From positions 186,001 through 250,000 of the forward strand of contig BLAL01000005.1 in NCBI GenBank assembly GCA_015698045.1: a stretch of 64,000 nt of DNA, read 5' to 3'. Under the pieces are notes generated by a model. That model searched no databases. It saw only the letters and a program-made list of their open reading frames with translations, and was not told the origin of the DNA. Numbering within the stretch: position 1 is the first letter of the stretch; the number at the start of each line of letters is the position of its first letter. This document shows, in pieces, positions 58,874-64,000 of this stretch. This stretch comes from Rhizophagus clarus. Taxonomy: Eukaryota > Glomeromycota > Glomeromycetes > Glomerales > Glomeraceae. The translations under genes and the position numbers were made by a program.

Positions 58874-59482
58874 TTATGGATTCCGAGGCCGCCGATGCGC
58901 AGTGTTTCTACGCCGCCTACAACTGTGGTGATTCCCTAAGAAATATATATATAAATTTAGAACTTAAATAACTTAAATATAAATTAAAAAAATTCTTAAT
59001 AATTACCAGGTCTGTCCCAAAACCTTGTGCGAAACTGCCTATAATATCTTTCTCCTTCCCGGGACCACCTTCCATTTCGCGCACCATTCCTCCATTCACA
59101 GAAATCCTAAAAATGTTAATACTATTAATTTTTTATTTTATTTTATTTTTTTTTTATGATTTATTATTATTTTACTAACATTAAAATTCCTGATCAAGTT
59201 CCTCCACTTTCTCTCTACCTGTTGGCCAGTGAACCTCACGCGGAACCGTCTCCGAATTCTTCGAGCTAGGCTCTCCCAGAATTCGGAGCGGTCCCTCCCG
59301 GGCATGTCATGGTAGTAGTCGTTCCTTCTCCTTTACATTATTTATTTAATTTTTAGATCAGAAAACGTAAGAGAAAAAAAAACTAGAAAATGATCAAAGT
59401 TATTTATTAGTTTTCATTTATTTTTTTACCTCCTATATCTTATTAAATATTCAGTTATTGCATCAGTCCAATTTGCGGGCAT
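58874..59482 (-). CDS. Myb/SANT-like (MADF-type) DNA-binding protein of the CACTA element
   Basis: Four exons: 59482-59430, about 59330-59173, 59106-59007, 58935-58874; phases agree and all introns are GT-AG. About 120 residues. Exons 1-2 give MPANWTDAITEYLIRYRR, then NDYYHDMPGRDRSEFWESLA, RRIRRRFRVRFTGQQVERKW and RNLIRNFN. The W...A..YLI.....FW..LA..I...F...T..QV..KWRNL pattern is a Myb/SANT or MADF-like trihelix DNA-binding domain. The rest is Arg-rich (FCEWRNGARNGRWSREGERY, FRTRFWDRP, CRRRRNTAHRRPRNP). Likely binds DNA in the nucleus; by position a partner of the Tnp2 transposase, for example reading the ATATCGGG motifs (inference). It is too split to show as one long frame, and no stop breaks it. 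Confidence 0.78.
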
Positions 59483-59810
59483 TTTAAGAAGAAGAATATA
59501 TAATAATAAAAAATAACGGCAACAAATTTTAAGAAAAAGAATATATAATAAAAATAACGACAATAAATTTATTGTAAGAAAAAAAAAAAAATGAAACCTC
59601 TTTTTATAAACAATTTTTTATCACCTAGTATTATTATATTAATTACGTTTCAAGAACATTTACGTAAATTGTTCTAATTTCTCAAATATGTCATGATTGT
59701 TATGATCCGTCTTCTTTGTATTAATTATATATCAAATCTAAAAAAGGTAATACAGATACGGATCAACAATACAATCAATCACAACGAACGAGTTAAACTC
59801 GACCTAAACT

Positions 59811-60266
59811 CAATTGTTATGATCGTGATTCCAAAAAATCAAGATAAAGGTCTTCTTTTAATTATATATTAAATCTAAAAAAGGTAAAATCTAATAATAC
59901 AGATACGTAAATAAATAGTGTTTTTTATTTTGTTTTATAATACGCTTTTGCCAATTATAGACTACAAATAAAACAATTACGGATCTACAATACATTACAC
60001 AAAGATCTTGAGCGAACGAGTTGAACTCGACCTAAACTCAATTGTTATGATCGTGATTCCAAAAAATCAAGATAAAGGTCTTCTTTTAATTATATATTAA
60101 ATCTAAAAAAGGTAAAATCTAATAATACAGATACGTAAATAAATAGTGTTTTTTATTTTGGTTTATAATAAGCTTTTGCCAATTATAGACTACAAATAAA
60201 ACAATTACGGATCTACAATACATTACACAAAGATCTTGAGCGAACGAGTTAAACTCGAGTTGAACT
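59811..60266. repeat. 228-bp tandem duplication next to the inner inverted repeat
   Basis: Copy 1 at 59811-60038 and copy 2 at 60039-60266, both starting CAATTGTTATGATCGTGATT, nearly identical. A shorter diverged copy lies just left (about 59690-59810). Each copy includes the inner edge of the 60208 inverted repeat (ACGGATCTACAATACATTAC). Confidence 0.85.
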
Positions 60267-60464
60267 CGAGTTCAACTCGAGTTCAAAGCGAACAATTTAA
60301 ATTCAAAATAAAATATCCAAGATTAACAAAAAAGTTGGTAACGTTATAATGAAATCGGTAGTAAAACTTAATTTAATCATCTTTAATTAGGTATAAAAAT
60401 TCTGATAAATTTAATAAAATCAGTGATTTTTTAATAATTTTATCAACTCAAGTTGAGCACGAAT
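60208..60464 (-). repeat. Inner inverted repeat, right copy (257 bp)
   Basis: Inverse of 52776-53031. Ends ...TTGAGCACGAAT followed by TAGTG, itself the inverse of CACTA, although the left copy lacks the matching CACTA. Confidence 0.85.
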
Positions 60465-60551
60465 AGTGAATAATCAAGTTTGTGCTTCTTCGCTAATATT
60501 GACTTGTGCATTCGATAGGTGACCGATTTTGTGGCTGATGTGGCTGAATAT

Positions 60552-60977
60552 AATATTACCCAAATAACCAATAAAAATTGATAATTTTGTTGATCATGTG
60601 ATTGCACGATCATGATTTAATTATTTATTTATCGTATTTTTTTTTTTTTTTTTTTTCAAAAACTTTTTCTCTCTCTCTCTCAAATTTTTACTTTATTGTT
60701 TTTGTCTAAAAAATAAAGATAAAGGTATATTTTTTGTTGAAATTTCTTTTCCCATTATTATGTTATTTATAATATTACCCAAATAACCAATAAAAATTGA
60801 TAATTTTGTTGATCATGTGATTGCACGATCACGATTTAATTATTTATTTATCGTTTTTTTTTTTTCAAAACTTTTCTCTCTCTCTCTCAAATTTTTACTT
60901 TATTGTTTTTGTCTAAAAAATAAAGATAAAGGTATATTTTTTGTTGAAATTTCTTTTCCCATTATTATGTTATTCTT
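60552..60977. repeat. 219-bp tandem duplication
   Basis: Copy 1 begins AATATTACCCAAATAACCAA at 60552 and copy 2 at 60771; they differ mainly in T-tract length. Both contain TGATCATGTGATTGCACGAT and a CTCTCTCTCT run. A third, diverged part recurs at about 61045-61120. Confidence 0.85.
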
Positions 60978-61099
60978 AACACTCTTATTAATATATTTTT
61001 CCAATGTATTTCTTCTCACTAACGTCCTAAACAATGTTCTACTATCGAGTTTTTTACTTTATTGGTTTTTCTAAAAAATAAATACAAAGGTACATTTTT

Positions 61100-61440
61100 T
61101 GTTGAAATTTCTTTTTCCATCCTGTTAACACTCTTACTAATATTTTTTTCTAATGTGTTTCCTCCTACTAACGTTCCTACTAACAATGTTCTACTGTTAA
61201 ACATTTTTTATTCCTTACTTTTACTAACACTTCTACTAACATTAACACTAACATTAATACTTATACTTTATATTTTTTTTTATTGACGTTCCTTTTCTAC
61301 TTCTACTAACTTTCATACTAACATTAATACTAACACTTTCTAATGTAAAAATTTTTTTATTAACGTTCCTTTTCTTTTGCTAACACTTCTACTAATATTC
61401 ATACTAACACTTTATTATTAACATTTTACTTTCTTTCAAA
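61100..61440. repeat. Low-complexity CTAAC(A)-type repeat
   Basis: Irregular repeats of ACTAACATTAATACTAAC and TTCTACTAACATT; AT-rich, non-coding. Confidence 0.6.
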
Positions 61441-61659
61441 TTAAATAGATATAATGAAATGAAAACAAGCAAACAAGTGAACATTAGTTGTAAATTTGTG
61501 TAAAGAGTAGTGAATTTTTTTTATAATATTTTTTGTATAATATTTTTTTTTATTATCGATTGAAAATATAAATAAAACTTTCAGTAATTACAATTAAATG
61601 AATTAAATTACTTTTAAATTACAATTGTATTTAAATTATAAATCTACTACTATTAATGC

Positions 61660-62056
61660 CCCATAAATGCTATACTTTTCGGCTATCCGATATGTGAAAA
61701 TTATGAAATTATGCTTATATTTCAAATACAAATAGGATACATATCGGGTATATATAGGATACTTATTAGCACTATCCGATAAGTGTATAATATCTGTCCG
61801 ATATTTTTTTAAAATATATCGGGTACCCAATAAATCTATGATATGTAACCGATATTTGACTACCCAATATGTATGAAAAATGTACCCGATATGTACGTTA
61901 TATGTCACCGATTTTCTGCATCCGACGGGTACATATCGGGTACCCGATATGTGTAGTATTATTAAATAGCATACACATATTTCACACATATCGGGTACAT
62001 ATCGGGTACCTGATATGTACCCGATATGTACTCGATAGCATCGATTTTGACCAGTG
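61660..62056 (-). repeat. Right CACTA terminus with subterminal motif array
   Basis: Read inward from 62056 on minus it begins CACTGG and carries about fifteen ATATCGGGTAC/CCGATATGT motifs over 400 bp, nearly twice the span of the left end. Confidence 0.8.
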
Positions 62057-62307
62057 TTATTTAATAATTATAAAGTATTTCGTACACAGTATAAAAATTT
62101 AAAGTATACTTTCAACCTGAAAGCCAGTCCAACTACCTGCTTGAAATAATTAGTAAAAAAAAAACAAGTAAAAAAATAAAAGAGAAAGAGTACAAAAAAA
62201 AAATTCTATTTCATCTAAAGAAATAAAGCAACTATCCTACTAATTATTACTAATTTTAGGACTATTTCTGAATAAAATCCATCAAAACTGTCTTAATTTT
62301 TATAATT

Positions 62308-62552
62308 TTAACATGTAATTATTATTTTGACAGTTTCTTTGAAAGAAAAGTGCTTATTCTTGTTTTGACTATCTTTATTCTTTTTATTAGATTTATGTTT
62401 AAATAAAGATGTGAGTAAATTTTTCAACAAACTCCTTATGGAGATACGGTTAAATTCAGTAGTAAGTAAACCTGCAGTTTGCAGAATATCCTGAGCTAAA
62501 CTTGGTACATTTAGAGGCAGAATCAGATTATTTGTTATTAGAATTGTGTTGC
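62308..62552 (-). pseudogene. 3' exon fragment cut by the second CACTA element
   Basis: The minus frame reads NTILITNNLILPLNVPSLAQ, DILQTAGLLTTEFNRISIRS and LLKNLLTSLFKHKSNKKNK, and then stops at 62308. It looks like the real C-terminal end of a protein, but its 5' side is lost where the CACTGG terminus begins at 62555. Family not recognised. Confidence 0.4.
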
Positions 62553-63040
62553 TCCACTGGTCAAAATCAATTCTATCGGGTACATATCGGGGACTTATAT
62601 ATCGGCGGCTAATCGGATAAATATCGGGTATTTTTACATATCGGGTACCTGATTTATTACACTTCAAAATATGCCTAATTACCAAGACCCCGATATCTAA
62701 ACTATTGGTCACCGATATGTTATTTAATATATCGGGCACAGTTCTATCTTACACATATCGGGTACCCGATATGTGATACAAATTTTAATACGTTAGATTT
62801 CATATTATATAACGTATTAAGAAATTTTTTAGAGTTTACTTTCTTTATAGATTTTTCTTTTTAGAAATTTTTAATTCGTTTAATGTAGTTAAAAAATTTT
62901 TATTGTCTTATTTATTGAATGCATTATCAAGTTTATAAATTTTTTGTAAAGTGTTTAAAAGTATAATTATTATTGTTAATATTTTTATTTTATTACGTAT
63001 TTTATTACAATAAATTAATAAAAAAGTTACAGTCATAATT

Positions 63041-63070
63041 TTAAGAAAAGTTTGCTCAAACTTTTCTTAA
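63041..63070. repeat. Perfect 14-bp-armed hairpin
   Basis: TTAAGAAAAGTTTG-CT-CAAACTTTTCTTAA. It lies at the 3' side of the exon-like array on minus, just where a frame from the last box would end. Confidence 0.75.
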
Positions 63071-63183
63071 TCGTGATCACGTTAGGATCAAGAGGAACAA
63101 GGGAAACTGCAACCTAAAATAAATAAAAGAAACGTTAAACTGTTTCTTTAATATTCAAAAAATATCCCTCCCTCTCTCCTTAC

Positions 63184-63645
63184 ATTTCAAGTCCGGAGTC
63201 CAGCAATCTGAAAAAAATAAAGAAAGAAATGTTAGTAACGTTTCTTTAACATTAAAAAAAAATCACCACCCTTTCCAACTTACATTCCCAAGTCCGGTTC
63301 GTCCAAGAAGGCCGGCAACCTAAAAAAAATAAAGAAAGAAACATTAGTAACGTTTCTTTAATATTAAAAAAAAATCCCCCGCCCTTTCTAACTTACATTC
63401 CCAAGTCTGGTTCGTCCAAGAAGGCCGGCAACCTAAAAAAAATAAAGAAACGTTAGTAACGTTTCTTTAATATTAAAAAAAAATCACCACCCTTTCTAAC
63501 TTACATTTCCCAAGTCCAGTTCGTCCAAGAAGGCTGGCAACCTAAAAAAAATAAAGAAAGAAACGTTAGTAACGTTTCTTTAATATTAAAAAAAAATTCC
63601 TCCCACCCCTTCCAACTTACATTCCAAGTCCGGGAGTCCAGCAAC
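63184..63645 (-). repeat. Tandem array of five exon-like boxes with splice sites
   Basis: On minus, boxes at 63645-63621 (25 nt), 63541-63505 (37), 63432-63397 (36), 63319-63284 (36) and 63207-63184 (24) each follow TTTTTTAG or TTTTTTCAG and are followed by GTAAGT or GTAAGG. Spacers are 70-79 nt, a normal intron size here. A sixth acceptor at 63114 opens a 26-codon stretch (VAVSLVPLDPNVITIKKSLS). The full boxes read VAGLLGRTGLGN, or LPAFLDEPDLG in another phase. No single frame runs through all boxes. Each spacer also holds a palindrome of the AAAGAAACGTTA-type, so a non-coding repeat is the alternative. Confidence 0.6.
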
Positions 63646-64000
63646 CTAAAAAAAAAATAAAAAAAAATTATGGTTTAGAAAACCGTAAAAATAGATTGAT
63701 CATGATAATCAATGATCGTCAAATTAAATTAAAATGCCGAAACTATTGCATGTAAACGCCAAAAGGTTTCGGCAGTTTAGCAAAAATGAGTTTGATCACG
63801 TATTTTGAAAATGTGTAAGATTATTTCAAGATTTTATATTGTAAATTGATAGATTAGTTCTCTCAATTTGATCTATGGAAAGATTTTAGTAACATTTTGG
63901 AAGAATCAGCGGTATTAGATCTGTCACGCCTAAATGTACCTTTTTTAAAATTTATTGAGGACATTTCATCATTACAATATATTATATAATATATGACGAC

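Larger units (their letters stand above)
51275..62056. mobile_element. CACTA (EnSpm) DNA transposon, 10.8 kb, multi-gene
   Basis: Ends are CACTGGTCAAAATCGATGCT at 51275 and its exact inverse ending at 62056; the inverted match continues over about 39 bp with one mismatch. Both flanks carry TTA (51272-51274 and 62057-62059), the 3-bp duplication typical of CACTA elements. ATATCGGG/CCCGATAT motifs crowd the first 210 bp and last 400 bp, like TnpA-binding subterminal repeats. Inside: a small membrane-protein gene, a Tnp2 transposase, a divergent accessory gene and a Myb/SANT-like gene, plus inner inverted repeats. The perfect TSD and near-perfect ends suggest recent insertion, although the transposase has stops. 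Alternative: the inner 52776-60464 block is a separate nested element. Confidence 0.88.
62555..64000 (+). mobile_element. Second CACTA element, left end only
   Basis: Begins CACTGGTCAAAATCAATTCT, the same terminus as the 51275 element with two changes, followed by a similarly ordered ATATCGGG array (to about 62775, including an ATATCGGGTACCCGATATG palindrome). No matching right end lies in the window. Its 63779-64000 segment matches the inverse of 58391-58581 in the first element, so both belong to one family and the window ends inside it. Confidence 0.7.

Noticed and set aside
60464-60468. TAGTG as the true right end of the CACTA element
   Set aside because: The left inner repeat has no CACTA and flanks give no 3-bp duplication, while the outer CACTGG/CCAGTG pair has both.
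61636-62102. Frames of 117 and 77 codons rich in RYV/HIGY repeats
   Set aside because: Produced by the repeated ATATCGGGTAC subterminal motif, not a protein.
63184-63645. CRISPR-like repeat array
   Set aside because: Eukaryotic context, no unique spacers; both boxes and spacers are repeated, and splice signals flank each box.

Overview
The window looks like nuclear DNA of an arbuscular mycorrhizal fungus (Glomeromycotina, most like Rhizophagus). Reasons: very AT-rich DNA with long A/T tracts, small GT-AG introns of about 45-120 nt, ordinary fungal housekeeping genes, tandem F-box genes, and protein families and repeats that are expanded in that lineage. The species call is inference from recalled family resemblance; no search was run.

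Left part (1-28 kb) is accessory. It holds a broken zinc-ribbon/nuclease gene and an F-box scrap (1-1.1 kb), a minisatellite, a 0.95 kb foldback element (2.4-3.4 kb), and an intact 11-exon gene for a 671-residue protein with a possible PD-(D/E)XK-like core (5.76-8.67 kb, minus). Two tandem F-box genes follow (10.9-14.0 kb), then a five-exon gene for a 663-residue membrane protein (14.2-16.6 kb, minus), a decayed LINE copy (18.8-20.2 kb), remains of a lineage-specific repeat protein (20.2-21.7 kb), a damaged second nuclease-like gene with a tRNA-derived insertion in an intron (23.4-25.7 kb), a phosphatidylserine decarboxylase pseudogene (about 26 kb) and an intact small secreted protein (27.9-28.5 kb).

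Middle part (28.5-47.7 kb) starts with about 5 kb of gene-free DNA carrying MITE-like inverted-repeat elements. It becomes a housekeeping block: NADPH-cytochrome P450 reductase, APS kinase, a decayed tandem pair of GDSL/SGNH hydrolase fragments, an Mpv17/PMP22 protein, cytochrome c oxidase subunit COX6/Va, a UBTD-type ubiquitin-like protein, the SelO pseudokinase AMPylase and a strongly divergent histone H4. Nearly all could be read exon by exon in a consistent frame.

Right part (47.7-64 kb) is 3.6 kb of AT-rich DNA with two foldback elements, then the main find: a 10.8 kb CACTA (EnSpm) transposon at 51275-62056. It has CACTGG...CCAGTG ends, a TTA target duplication and dense subterminal ATATCGGG motifs. 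It carries a Tnp2-type transposase (minus, two in-frame stops), a divergent four-exon gene for a 341-residue accessory protein (plus), a four-exon Myb/SANT-like DNA-binding protein (minus), a small basic membrane protein gene, and an internal pair of 256-bp inverted repeats. A second element with the same terminus starts at 62555 and runs off the window. It contains a tandem array of 24-37-nt exon-like boxes, each with its own acceptor and donor, and at the window edge a segment also present inside the first element. Inferred working: the transposase cuts the CACTA ends, while the Myb-like and/or 341-residue protein bind the subterminal repeats, as TnpA does in plant En/Spm.
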